The notes beneath the pieces are model-generated. The model had not been told where the DNA came from, did no database searches, and saw only the letters and a program-made list of their open reading frames with translations. The translations under genes and the position numbers were made by a program. Shown one piece after another: positions 11,838-23,109 of a DNA stretch of 49,073 nt. Source of the DNA: Chlamydomonas sphaeroides (Eukaryota > Chlorophyta > Chlorophyceae > Chlamydomonadales > Chlamydomonadaceae). The first letter of the stretch is position 1; each line of letters opens with the position of its first letter. Location of the stretch: positions 9,875 through 58,947 of the forward strand of contig BDDC01000036.1 of assembly GCA_001662425.1 (NCBI GenBank). Direction: 5' to 3'.

Positions 11838-12003
11838 CCCTGCGGCGGGCGGCGGCGGCGGGGCCTCGGGCAGTGGTGCGGGTGGCGGCGGCGCGAGCGG
11901 CGGCGCCGCCACCGCCACTTCCTCGTCCGTCCAGATGACGGGCGCCGCTGTGATCAAGTCGGCGCCCAAGAACCAGGCGGGGCAGATGGCTAATGTTGTG
12001 TAG
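11838..12003 (+). other. Possible alternative SYS1 3' coding exon
   Basis: This stretch has coding-like codon choice (GCC, GGC, AAG, CAG) and encodes a Gly/Ala-rich run ending in AVIKSAPKNQAGQMANVV and a TAG stop at 12001-12003. If the preceding exon (11502-11685) is spliced to an acceptor ending at 11837 instead of 11812, the frame fits and SYS1 would be 282 residues. The acceptor lacks a good pyrimidine tract, so this is tentative; it may also be 3' UTR. Confidence 0.3.
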
Positions 12004-12541
12004 GCCAGGCTCTGGCTGGCATGCGAGCGAAGTGGGACTGACTTCAACGCTGGTTCTTCACTGAAAGGGGACGGGGCGCTGCGGCTTGTAGGCTATGCGG
12101 CGCGGCGCGGGTGGCTGCGCTGCGGTGTCCGCCCAGCGGTGATGAAGGCCTTCAATATGAACAAGCAGCTGCAAGGAGCGTGTGCCTGAGATGGCTGCAC
12201 GACATGCGGACAATGCCAGTACTTGCAACCGCAGTGCCCCTTGTTCAAGGCATGGCGTGTGTCGCTGGCTGCAGCTGCAGCACCCCCCGTCAACGAGCCG
12301 TCAGTCAGTCGCGGTGCTGGTGGCGTCGCCAGCAACGCTAGTTATGTGACAGCCATCAAACGCACACCTGCCGCACACCCGCAAGAGTCATGTCGCCGGC
12401 CCAGTTTGTTTCCTGGGCCTCCAGCCGGCGCCAAACTGCACCAAAGCCGCCAGCACCGGGCAAGCCAGATCACCCCAAAGCGGCATCCAGCTGCGTCACA
12501 TCTCAAGTCCTCAACACACACATCACCCACAAGCCACCATG
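12004..12541. other. Convergent intergenic region
   Basis: This stretch of 538 bases lies between the ends of SYS1 and of the coiled-coil gene on the other strand. It should hold both 3' UTRs. I found no TGTAA on either strand in a convincing place and no coding signal. Confidence 0.4.
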
Positions 12542-15500
12542 TCACCCCCAGCGCTTGGCCATGGCCTGCAGCCGCGCCTCGTCGCGCTTCTGCTCCTCGA
12601 ACCGGTCAAGCTGCTTCTTGCCGCCGCCCTTGCCGCCACCTCCACCGCCGCCGCCCCCGCCGCCGCGGCCCTTGCGCGCCGCGTCCTGCCGCGCCGCCGC
12701 CGCCTCGCTGGGCTGCGCGTACCGCGACGCCACGTGCGCGTACGGATCCCCGCCGCCGCCGCCGCCGCCGGGCTCAGGGCCGGGTGGGCCTCCGTAGTAG
12801 CCCCCTGGCATAGGCCCCATGCTGCCCGGCAGCCCCGGCGGCATCATCCCCATCCCCATTGGGCCCCCCATCATTGGCATGCCCAAACCCGGCGGCATAC
12901 CCATGCCGTTCATCATCATCGGGTCGTAGCCGCCGCCGCCGCCGCTGACCCGGTCGTAGCCCGGCGGCCCCCGCTGCCCCGGCGGCTGCATCAGCGGCGG
13001 CAGCTTGGGGATGGAGCTGCCACCGCCGGGCCCGCCGCCCGGCGGCATGCTGCCCGGCGGCGGCAGCGCCGCCAGCAGCGCCGCGCCGCGCGCGCCCGGC
13101 CCGCCAGCGGCCTGCGCCATCAACATGGCCGGCGGCACCATCCCGGCCATGTGGGCCAGGCCGCCGCCGCCGCCGCCCCCGCCGGGGCTGTGGCCGCCGT
13201 GCTGCTGCTGCGGCCCGCCGTGCGCGTGCTGCGCGAAGCTCTGCGCGGCGGCGATGGCGCCGGACAGCTCGATGTTGCGCTCGCGCCCCACGTACAGCTT
13301 GTCCAGCAGGCGGTCCATTTTCTCCTTGGTGGAGTCCAGTTCCCGCTTGCGCTCCAGCACCTCGTTCTTGGCCTCCATGACCGCAGCCGCCGTCAGGTTG
13401 GCCTGCTGCTGCCAGCGCCCCATCTCGGCCGTCATCAGCTGCGAGCCGGCCGAGAGCGCAGACACACACACAGAGGTCGGCAACGCATGCCGATCACAAG
13501 TCGGGCCCCAATCCCTGGCCATGCCGCGCCCGCACCGCCTCCAGACCTGCATTGCCTGGTCGCCCCCGTCCTTCCCTGACCATGCCCAGCCCCTGCCCGG
13601 CATGCAACCCTCCCTCACCACGCCGACTCCCTTGCCTTCCTTTCCCGGCACCCCACCTCATCCCATCCCTGCCTCCCCCCATCGCGTCCACCTGCGTGCG
13701 GTACATGAGCTCCTCCCGCAGCCGCCCGATCTCGTCCTGCAGCCCCGCGATCTTGGCTTGGTACTCGGCCTCCAGCCGCTGCCGGTCGGCGGCCTCGGCG
13801 CTGCGCACGCGGTCCTCATTGGCCGCAAGCGCGTCCTGACGTGGGAGAGCAGCAGGGGCAGGGGGTGTTGAGGTGGGGGCGCGTGCGGTGGCACGGGCAA
13901 GCGAACGCCGAGCACGGCGTGCGCCAAGGTGCGGCACACGGCAGGGTGTGCTGCGGCGGAGCCAGAGGCGCTGGAGGGCGTCGTGAGGGGCGGGTGTGTA
14001 GGTTCGAGGGCGGGGGCTGTTCTCACCTGCGCCTTGGCCACCTCAGCGCGGGCCGCCTGCAGCTCGGCCTCAAATTCCTGCCGCATGGACTCGAGGGCGT
14101 TGCGCTCCTGCGCGGGTCAGCAACGGGTGGGTGCATGCGCGTTGAGTGGCGCTCGCGACTCCAGGACCAAGCATGCGCACGGCCCCGCCGTGCCTGGCTG
14201 GCCGCCGCCCTCACCCGCTTGATGCCGTTGCGCTCCTCCTCCATCTGCCGCGCCTCCTCTCGCCGCTTCTTGAGCACATCCTCCAGCATGTTCTTCACCT
14301 CGAGCTCCGCGGCGATGGCGGCCTGGCGTCGCAGCACAACACACACACACACACAGGCGCACAGGAGTGCACCCACACTCAGCCGCCAAACCAGCTGCAA
14401 TCCACCCCCCGTCGGCGGGCCCATCGCGCGGCCTTCACTGCCGGTGGAGCGTTTGCCGCTGCCGCTGCTGGCCTCGGGCTCGCCCTCGCTGCCGCTGCTA
14501 GCGGANNNNNNNNNNACCAGTACCGCAGGCGCCGCCTGTGCCGGGTCGGAGCAGGCGCCCATGGCGGGCCCCGCGGCGGCGCTATGGCCGCGTGACAACT
14601 GGCAGGATGGCCGCGAGCCCAAGCCGGGCGCACAGACAAGGCTGCAGCCCGAGCCACCCCCCGTCACGCCCACTGGCTGCCTCACCTGCAGCAGCTCCTC
14701 CGCCTTCTTGCGCGCCGCCTGCTCCGCCTTGAAGTGCTTCTCGATGCGCAGCACCATGTCCTCCAGCTCCTCGCGAGCACGAACTTCCAGCTGCAGCTGC
14801 GCCGCGTTGCGCTCCCGCTCCATCGCAAGCAGCGCTTCCGTCTCCTCCATCGTGATCGTGCCGCCGCCGCCGCCTGCGTCATAGCTGCCGCCGCCGCCGC
14901 CAGCGCCGTAGCTGCCGCCGCCGCCAGCGCCGTAGCTGCCGCCGCCACCGCCGCCGTCGTCGTAGCTGGCGCCCATGTCGGCCGGCCGGCCCATGCCCGC
15001 CCCAGCGCCGTAGCCGCCATTCATGCCCGATGCCGGCCGGCTGCCAGATCCGCCGGCAGCGCCAGCGCCGAGGCCTGACGAGAGACGACGATCCACGCCC
15101 GACGTCGGCCGGCTGCCGCCGGCGCCGGCGCCGCTGGCCCGCCGCGCCTCCGCCGCCGCAGCCGCGGCGTCCATGCCGTAGCTTCCGCCGTACGCGCCGC
15201 CGTAGCCGCCGTCACTGGCCTCCGCCGCCAAGTCGCCGGGCTGCCCGTCCACCCCGTACGACGAGGCGCCGTACCCAGCGCCGTACTCGAGCGCCGCCCG
15301 GCTGTCGTCGCCCGACAGGCCGCCCTCCTGCCCCCCGTACCGGCCCGCGCCCTCCGCCTGCGCCTCCGCCTCCGCCTGCGCCTCCGCCTCCGCCTGCGGC
15401 TCCACCTCCGCCTGCGCGGCGAGCCAGTCGGCGCCCCCCTCGCCCGCTACCTCGGCTCCCGTCGCCTCTCCCGCCATCGCCTCCGGCCCCTGCTCGTCCT

Positions 15501-16619
15501 CCCGCCCCTGCCCGTAGCCCTGGCCCTGCTCGAACTCCTGCCCTGGCTCGGGCCCCGGCCCCGGATCTGGCTCCGGGTAGTAGTCTAGCGCCTGCGGCCC
15601 CGGGTCCTGCTCGGCGCCGCCGGCAGCGACCTGGCTCTGCTCGCTCTGCAGCACGGCGTCCTCCCCGAAGCCTCCTGCGCCAAGGGCCGGCTCCTGCGCC
15701 TCGGCCGCCTCGCCCTCCTGCCACTGGCCCGCTGCCTCCGCCGCCGGCTCCTGGCCCTGGCCTAGCTGCTGCTGCTCGGCGAGCCCGCCCTGCGACGGCT
15801 CCGCCCCGAGCCCCGCGTCGGGATCTGCGGCGGCGGTGCTGGCCTCGGCTGCCAGCCCAGGCTCCGGCTCGACGGCCTGGCCGCTGGGCTCGGGCCCAAG
15901 GTCGGGCGGCGGCAGCTCACCTCCCTGCTCTGGCTGCGGGTCCAGCGCGCCTTGGCTGGGCTCTGCTAGCGGGGAGGCCTCCGGCTCGGGCGCCACTTCC
16001 GGCGCTGCGTCGTCGGCTGGCGGGTGGCTGGGGTCCGAGGGCTCTCCCGGCTCAGCCGTCAGCGGCTGCGGGCCTTCGTCCTGCTGAACCGCCTCCGCCG
16101 GCAAATCAACGGCAGACTGCTCGGCAGCAGCCGGCTCCGGCTCAGGGGCTGGCGCGACAGGCTGCTGCTCCTCCGACCCGGGGGACTCGGGCGCTCCGGC
16201 AGCGTCGGTCGCGGCCGTATCAGCCGCCGCAGCTGAAGGCTCGCCACCACTGGGCCCCGCGGCTTCTGGCTCCGCGTCCGCTGTAGGCTCGACGCCAGCA
16301 TTAGCAGCCGCTGCAGGGGCTTCTGCTGACACGCTATCAGCTTCTGCCGGTGCTAGCTCTGGTGATGCGTCGGCTGCTGGGTTTCCAGCAGGCTCGGCCT
16401 GCGTTCAGCGCGCATCCGGGCCGCGGGGCTGTCAGCGCCATGTCGTGCACCACAACAGATCTTCTCAGCGAGTTTACTGTCTGGTGCAAGCCATGGACCT
16501 GACTGAGCCAGTCAGGACCAGCATGCGCATTCGCGAGTAGGTAACCGGCCTTTGCAAATTCGCACTTTGGGCAAAGGGACAGGAGCAGTTGCTTGTAAAT
16601 GAACAGACCCACGTACCAT
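12542..16619 (-). CDS. Acidic coiled-coil protein with Gly/Met-rich tail, function unknown
   Basis: I do not recognise a family. Six exons fit one frame for 981 residues: start codon alone at 16617-16619, then 14686-16398, 14215-14322, 14027-14107, 13692-13835 and 12542-13438. Residues 2-540 are Ala/Glu/Pro/Gly-rich and acidic with Gln-Ala-Glu-Ala-Glu repeats and Tyr-Gly-Gly runs. About residues 540-740 are charged heptad-like helices, for example MEETEALLAMERERNAAQL and ELEVKNMLEDVLKKRREEAR, continuing to KEKMDRLLDKLYVGRERNIE. The last 200 residues are Gly/Pro/Met-rich and end in a basic KKQLDRFEEQKRDEARLQ segment. The short clean helical exons, all phase 0, argue for a real protein. A cytoskeletal or flagellar role is possible by architecture only. 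The proposed ATG has a good context (GGCCGC before it) and a GTACGTG donor directly after it. Confidence 0.72.
14341..14355. repeat. (CA)n simple repeat
   Basis: A short dinucleotide run in an intron of the coiled-coil gene. A similar run lies at about 13461-13471 in the next intron. Confidence 0.8.
14506..14515. other. Assembly gap (10 N)
   Basis: Ten N bases inside an intron of the coiled-coil gene. The round length suggests an unsized gap. It does not touch the proposed exons. Confidence 0.98.
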
Positions 16620-18233
16620 GCGGCCGTCGCCCAACAGGGCCTGCGCTGCGATTTGGTCTTCGATGCCCGCAAGGTGTCGTGCCTATTACTACAAGCTGTA
16701 CTAGCGATATATACCGATTTGCAGTGCCAGGTGCGTTGGTTGTTTGCGAAGAACAGCGAAGTGCAAATGCCAGGGCTTGTTGGCCACGCGTGCCATTGCC
16801 CCGCGGCCCCCAACGGCCCCCACCCCCGTCCGAACGAGGTGTCGCCCCCTTCCAGTGCTAACCGCTCGCATCACTGCGCGCATCACTACTTCCTAACCCG
16901 CCGTCCATACTCAAGAAGCTGCCAGAAGAAGCCACAAACATCCAGGCGCAAACCAGCCCGGCTGCTTTTCGTCTACATGATAAGAGCCGCGTCAGAGTGC
17001 CAGGAGCTGGTTGTAGAGAGGAGAGGACGAGAACGCGCCACTCAGAGTACGCCACGCGGCTCCAATCAGAGCTAACGTGGGCCGAGCCAGGGAAACTCGG
17101 GCGCCAGGGCAGGCCTCGAGCACTGGCCCGACCCGGTTCACATATCCAGGCACGTTTCTTTCAAGCTAGAACGATGTCGAAGGAGGAATATATGTAATCT
17201 GTAACGTTGTTGTGGGACGCTGACTTCGGCAGAGGGGCGGTGTAGAGGGCACGACGCGCATGCATACATTACAGGGGCTTGAGTGCTTTTCAGCACCAAT
17301 ATGTATTCGTACCGTTCAACATCACCGTTCACGGTAGTAGCTTACATACAAAATCCGGAGATTGCCCCGCCCCTGGGGCCAGAAGGACGCACGGACAACT
17401 GTTGACCGAGACGACACCACACGCTGGGGTTGGGTACACAACCACACCGTGCTGCACAGTAATGCCGGCGCTTCACACCCCTGCCAGAAATGTAGAATAT
17501 GAAGTCAAATTGCTACGCCCTTTGATGAATGACGCTGACCACAAACCTCCCCAGCTGCGCATGGGTGCATGGCTCGCCCCAAAAAGAGGCCACCCAGACC
17601 AGACACAAACAGTCGGTCATAATGCGGTTGTCGCCGGGGCTATTTGAGGGGTCTCGGGCACACCGACATCCGTGCCCTCACCCCACGGGCCGGACCTAGC
17701 CGCCCGAACTGCCTGAAACGGCAGGACTGCACATCTCAACGCACGCCGCCGCTGCTGCCGCTTTCGCTGTATCGCGGCCGCTTGCGGCGGCCGCTACCAC
17801 CCCCTCCGCCTCCGCCGCCCGGCCCATCGCCGGCCCGGCCCATTGCACGCGACCAGAAATGGACCAAGTTATCTGCGCCAACCCCGTCACCGCCAACAGC
17901 CGCCAAAGACCAGCCACCAAGCGCCTGCGGCGCTTGGTCGTCCAGACAACTCGTGTAGTTGTCCTTACGAAATCGGTTTGCCCGTATCCAACTAGTATCA
18001 CGACGCGCCTCCCGCAGGGTTAACATGCATACATCGTACACTAAACGCATACTCACGTACACGGCTCGACACGTGGACATCGCACCCAGCACTGTGCATG
18101 CGCTCTCAGCATGCACCCACCAGAAAGTCTTTGGTCGTTTCGTGTCCGCACCATCCAGCTTACCCGCTCACATCACTGCCCATGCCAGACTACCCACCCG
18201 CCGGCAGCCAGCCGTTCACACCACACGTCTCGC
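16620..18233. other. Intergenic region between two minus-strand genes
   Basis: This holds the promoter of the coiled-coil gene (just right of 16619) and the 3' UTR of the Ser-rich gene (left of 18234). It is less GC-rich than the genes. A plus-strand open frame overlapping 16599-17075 lacks strong codon bias and resembles nothing I know; TGTAA at 17193-17197 and 17200-17204 on the plus strand leave room for a noncoding or unrecognised transcript, but I cannot support one. Confidence 0.45.
17342..17346 (-). terminator. Candidate polyadenylation signal (TGTAA) of Ser-rich gene
   Basis: TTACA on the plus strand is TGTAA on the minus strand, the usual polyadenylation signal in volvocine algae. 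It lies about 890 bases past the stop codon at 18234; a second copy is at 17269-17273. Assignment is by position only. Confidence 0.35.
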
Positions 18234-21200
18234 TCACTTGCCCGGTCCAGGTGCAGCGGGGCGGCGCAGGCCCAGGGGGCTGGGCGTCAGGGTGCCCGTG
18301 CTCATCCTGGCTTGCTGCAAGGTGGTGCACCTCGACAGAGCCTCCACAAACGACTGCTGCCTGTGGAACCCGCACTCGTTGCCGCTCTCGATGCCGCCAA
18401 GCTCAAAGCCGCCGTAGCGGTACTCCACCACGCCATCGTCGTCCTCGTCAGACTGCGTGGCCCCCGTGTCGTCCATGCTATCGTGCAGGAAGTCGCCGCG
18501 CAGCAGCACGTTGAGCATGCGCGCACCAAAGGCTTCCTCGCCGTCGCTGCGCGGCGACGGCAACGCGGCAGCCGGGTCCGGCAGTCGGAGGGAGGGCGCC
18601 TCCGGCGCTTCCTGCCCGGCGGGAAGCGGTGAGCCGTCCAGGACGATGGGCCCGTCCGGCGTCACGCGGTCATCATCAAAGTCCTCCCGGGGCACCGCAG
18701 CCGATTCGTCACCGGCGGCCGCCAGCCAGCCGCTGGCGCTGGCATTACAACGCGAGGCGGCGGCCGAAGCCTCCTGAGTTTGCCCCGCGGCGGGGGCGGC
18801 GTCCGCCGGAGCCATCAGCCCCGACAGGGCCCTGGGGCCGGCGGTCGAGCTGCCCCTGTATGACAAGACCGCAGCGCTGGTCACGCGTGGCATCGGCGGT
18901 CGGCCGCCGGCCAACGTCTGGACACGGAGGCCGGTAGCAGTGCTGCGCATACCGCACGACGGCCCGACCGCGCTGGCGCAGCTGGAGCGCACGCCCGCTG
19001 CGCCCAAGAACGCCAGCGGCGCCGAGGTGATGTCTACACTGTCACGCTGGGCCAGGCGCGCGGAGCGCACGTCGCCGTGGGCGACTGCAGCACGGCACGC
19101 CTCCTGCAGCCGCGCCAGCGCGCTGGTCACATCCGTGGGCGTGTCCGGTAACCGGCTCGTACCACGCCCCAGCGCCCAACCAGCGCCGTCGCCGCCGCTG
19201 GCAGTGGGCTGCGGCGCGCCGCCGGCCCGGCCACCAGGCGACGCGTTCGTGGTAAAGCAAGAGTACTCAGCCCCAGGGCCCGCTGCGATGGGGGTGCCCT
19301 GGCCCGAGGCCGTGGCCCCCGGCGTGAGGCGGCTCGAGGCGCTGCCCCTCAGCTGGACCAAGTACGCCGAGCTGCCCACACACTCGCTGTCAAGCGCGGT
19401 CCTGGGCATGGTGCCTGCGCCCCCAGTGCTGGTCGCCGCGTGGCTGGTGCCCGCGCTCCCAACCGCCAGGCGCAGGCGCGCGTGCTGCTCCTCCTGCAGC
19501 AGCTCCTGCTGCTGCTGCCCCCCGAGGCGCTGCTCGCCGGTCGCCTCCACGCCGCCCTCCTCGTCGCACGACTCCAGGCCGCCTCGGCCCCACTGGATCT
19601 GCTGCAGCGGCTGCCGGCTGGAGGAGCGCGACCCCGACGGCACCGTCGGCGGCCGGGCGGGCTCGCCAACATTCGTCTGCAGCAGGTCTGCCGGGGAGGC
19701 GCTCGTGCTCATCAGCAGCGCGCCCAGGCCCTGCGTGCCCAGCGGGTTGCTTGCCGCGGGGATGGTCGAGCCCACGCTCGCCATGGTCCCAAGCCCGCCC
19801 AACGTCAGGAGAATTGCCTGCGACCCGCTCGCTGGCTCCTCGCCCGAAACTGGGTACCCGGGCCCGGCCGGCTGCGCCGGGTGGTGCTGCAGCTGTGAGG
19901 CGCTGTCCTGGCTGCGGCTGGCCAGCACCAGGTCCGGCGTGGCGGGGTTGGCGCGGCTGGACCGGCTCACGCCCGACACGTCCACGGACGTGCGCCCAAA
20001 CACGGGCTGGCGCGCGCGCCCAGCGGTGCCAGTGGATGTCGTGCGGCCATCGGCCCCGAGCAACGCCGGGGTGGCCAGCGCCATGGCGCTGTACGTCATG
20101 CCCGTCGAGCCCACGGGGCCCACCGAAGTCGCGCTCGCAGCGCCGCGCGGGCCCTGGCGCGAGCCAAAGAACGCGGCCGGCAGGCCCGTCACGGTAACCT
20201 CGCCGTCGTGCTCAAAGTAGATGCTGGACCGGCGAGGCGCCAGCGCCGCCACGGCCGTCAGCTCTGTTGACATGGAGATGCCGCCGGCCGCGGGGTAGCT
20301 AAGCGAGCCCGCCTGAGTGCTGCCTGCAGGGCCTCCAGCGGCCGCGCCCTCGGTGTTCAAGCGTGAGCGCGTGCGCCTTTGGCAGGCAGCCAGCTGGCCG
20401 GAGCGGCCCGTGCAGACCATGGCGTCCAGGCCCGTGGCACTCGAGGCGGCCGAGCCCCCGGCACGCAGGTTGTCGGTGGACAGGCTGGGGGTCATGGTGC
20501 CGGGCGCAGGGCCCGATTGCGGGCCCGAGTGGGGACCGGCCGCTGCCAGCGTCTGAACGGTGTGCGCTCGGGCAATCATGCGGCCTGAGGACATGGGCAA
20601 CAGGCAAGCCGACGCCGACGGCACGACGCGGTCGCTGCGTGTCCGCCCAGCGCCGGCCAGGGTCCGACCGGTTCGGCTGCCGATGCTCAAGCCCGTTGCT
20701 GCACCGAGGGCGGACGTGGAACCGGCCTTGCGCACGGCGTTGTGCTCATGGCCGGAGGAGGCTAGGCCGGGAGATGGGATATCGCGCGGGAAAAGGCCAT
20801 CGCGCCGGCCGCTCACGGAATTGCGTGGCCCGCAGGGGGAGGCCGAGGGTGTCCCGGGGTGCCCCTGCGTGGTGCTGGGTGCTGCGGCTGAGAGCTGGGC
20901 GTAGCTGGCTGCGCACGAGGGCCCGCCGCCCAGCAATGTGGTAGAGGGCTCGCTTTCGTGCTCGGGGATGCGGATTCCGTCGCTGCGCACATCGCTGTCG
21001 TACATAGCGCAGTCATCCTGGAGGGAACGAGGTGGAAGGACAGGGGTGGCAGGGTTACGGTGCCGGTTTGAAGGTAGGTCGCGCTTGTCCGGAGAAACGC
21101 ATGCGCTGGTGGCGTTGGGACTTTGATGTCACCCTGAGCCCGAAGTGGCTTGGGGCGCGCTCTCAGCGCGGTTACACATTGCTGTAACCCGGTTCTTTAC

Positions 21201-21375
21201 ACGGACGCGCTGCTTTGCCGCTCACCGTGCGCGTCCCTGTTCCGAAGGCCATGTCCAAGTATTTGGCGGTGGCCAAGACGACGACATCAGCATCCTTGTC
21301 TTTCCTGCCGCGGCGTGTTCGCACTGCGACGTCAGACGTTGTGAAGAATTCATTCCCTGTAGGGTGACGCAGCAT
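18234..21375 (-). CDS. Ser/Ala/Gly-rich, mostly disordered protein, function unknown
   Basis: I do not recognise this protein. A two-exon model gives 977 residues: 21226-21375 (50 codons) and 18234-21017 (928 codons with stop), joined at a GTGAGC donor and a pyrimidine-rich acceptor in phase 0. The start codon has a perfect GCCACC context. Residues 1-50 (ending ATAKYLDMAFGTGTRT) look folded; most of the rest is Ser, Thr, Gly, Ala and Pro with many possible phosphorylation sites such as RRSSIYF. A Gln-rich stretch (QQQQELLQEEQHARLRL) may form a helix. The C-terminal 110 residues look more constrained: EEAFGARMLNVLLRGDF, an acidic QSDEDDDG run, then VEYRYGGFELGG and HRQQSFVEALSRCTTLQQ. More exons upstream cannot be excluded. 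A signalling or regulatory scaffold is a guess. Confidence 0.68.
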
Positions 21376-22801
21376 GGTGGCTTTAGCGTCAAGGCGTTGC
21401 TGAGGTGTGGTTACACCAGCGCTACCTACCTCTACTGGCACTTCTCTTGGACAGGAAGGAGAGTAGCAATCCAGAACACCGAGGCGGCGTGGTTGGCTCG
21501 CTCGGCGCCTGCGCTGGCTGGCGGTCGGCGTCATCCGCGGTAAAGCAGCACAAAAACTTCATTCGCGCTCTTGCAGCCGCTCGCGCTGTTCAACACCTAT
21601 TTACAGGCGAAAACAAGGCTACGTCCTTGGTTGGGGCGTTCTGGTCAAGCGCAACATGGGGCCGCGTCAATTTCGAGGTCGAGGCCTTGTGCAGTTGCGG
21701 CGATCGTGCTGTTTCACACCGTTGTTTGCGTGTGTGAAGGGGGCCTCTGTAGCGCAGCGCGTTCCGTCCTGTGCCGAACCCTCTCGTTTGCCTCGTACAG
21801 GCCCGTGCAGCTTCCTGCTGCCCCCGCCAGGGCGCTATCCACAGGCCCAGTCGTGCCAACGCACCGGGCCCACTGCAGCCCCCCGCCATTGCTCCCACGG
21901 ACACCCGGACCGGTTTTAGGAGTTCAATGCACGAAGTATTGCCAGCAAAGAGTGGATGGCGAAGGCAGGGAAAGCCGCCACGTGTCAGCCTGAAGAGAGA
22001 GGGCACGCGGCCCGTGGTCACTCTTTCTGTTGCATGCCGACTCCGCATCCATGCTGGTGTGCAGCGAGCAAGGAGACTTCCAGGGACTGTCGCAGCTCTG
22101 TCGGCCGCGATCAAGGCTTGCAAAGCAGAACGCTGCATACTCAGGAGGTGTGCAAGGCACGCCGCTTCGTGCCCCTCGTCCTCTCCTGGTGCATACAAGG
22201 AGATCGCTTCGAGTGTTCAGAAATAAGTATATCGCTTCGAGTGTCAGGGCGCGGGTCTGCGCGGTCCAAAATAGTGCAGTTGACAGATCCACGGCATGGT
22301 GACAGAGCTATGGGCAGGCCGGGGCAACGCGGCAGCACCAGCAAGGCCAGAGCCCATGCTCACTTCACGTAGCTACTCAGCTTAGACCTCAACCATACGT
22401 AAGCGAAGACTGTGGCGGTGATCCCTGACAGCAGCGCGTCATGATGCGCATGTTATAGTCGGTGCGCAAGGCGGAGTCGGCGGGGGCCGACCCTGGGTCC
22501 GGCGCCAGGACTCGTACCGACGGCTTACCGCTTCTCAGCAATGCGGCTGGAACCGCCCGTCGCATTTTATGTCCATTCGCCACAGCGACCCCTGTAAAGA
22601 AGTGAGGCTGCAACCGGAAAGGCTATGTGAGCCATCTAAGAGCACTGAGGTGATGTTCAACCCCTACAGCCGCGGCCTCACGCACAGCCCGCAGCGCCAC
22701 CCTTGCCATGTCCTGCCCGATGCACCCACTGCGCCTCGGCGCTCTCCCAGATTGGGCCGAATAGGGGTTTGTCTGGGTCCGCCGGCCAAGGTGGCCCAAG
22801 G
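21376..22801. other. Intergenic region upstream of Ser-rich gene
   Basis: No gene is supported here. It should contain the promoter of the Ser-rich gene at its left end. A minus-strand open frame at 21590-22198 starts with HEAACLAHLLSMQRSALQAL-like sequence but has weak codon bias and no ATG in a good context. The first copy of a dispersed repeat lies at 22428-22568. Confidence 0.4.
22428..22568. repeat. Dispersed repeat, copy 1
   Basis: About 140 bases here resemble 24382-24512 in the same orientation. Shared landmarks in order are ACAGCAGC, ATGATGCGC, a 16-base identity GTCGGTGCGCAAGGCG, GCCGACCC, TTCTCAG, GGAAC or GGAACT, and CCGTCGCA/CAGTCGCAC. This copy is intergenic, downstream of the pyrophosphatase gene. 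Confidence 0.75.
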
Positions 22802-22806
22802 TTACA
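22802..22806 (-). terminator. Candidate polyadenylation signal (TGTAA) of pyrophosphatase gene
   Basis: TTACA on the plus strand reads TGTAA on the minus strand, 304 bases past the pyrophosphatase stop codon. Position and length of the implied 3' UTR are reasonable for this kind of alga. Confidence 0.45.
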
Positions 22807-23109
22807 GCAGACTGCGCTGCGATGCTGCGCAGCACCCCCTGGCGCCTTCACTCGGCAGCCACCCAAACAGCGGGACAAGCACGCACCACAGCCGCTCGCA
22901 AAACTCCCCGCGGGGACGGCCCGGCCACGCCATAAGCCCCACACGCACGCGTAAAGGAATGTCCGAACCCTCCCCGAGCGCCTGCAATGCTCGCATCACA
23001 CCGACTCATCCTCTGAACACCATCCTCCATCCCGCTCCGCTCCAGCCCTACCGCCGACAACCTGACTCCTCTCCACACCCCGCCGCGCCGCCGCGCCGCA
23101 ACCGCTTGC

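Noticed and set aside
15030..16286. A 418-codon open frame on the plus strand opposite the coiled-coil gene
   Set aside because: It is Pro/Arg/Ala-rich, as expected for the antisense of a GC-rich Ala/Glu/Pro coding exon, and has no recognisable features.
16599..17204. Possible short plus-strand gene followed by two TGTAA signals
   Set aside because: The frame has weak codon bias, no homology I recognise, and overlaps the promoter of the coiled-coil gene.
18940..20220. A 426-codon plus-strand open frame opposite the Ser-rich gene
   Set aside because: The minus strand has a strong Kozak start, a consistent splice junction and GC-ending codons; the plus frame is its shadow.
21590..22198. Minus-strand open frame of about 200 codons
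   Set aside because: It lacks a good start codon, shows mixed codon use and has no family resemblance; an upstream exon of the Ser-rich gene is not needed because that gene has its own strong start.
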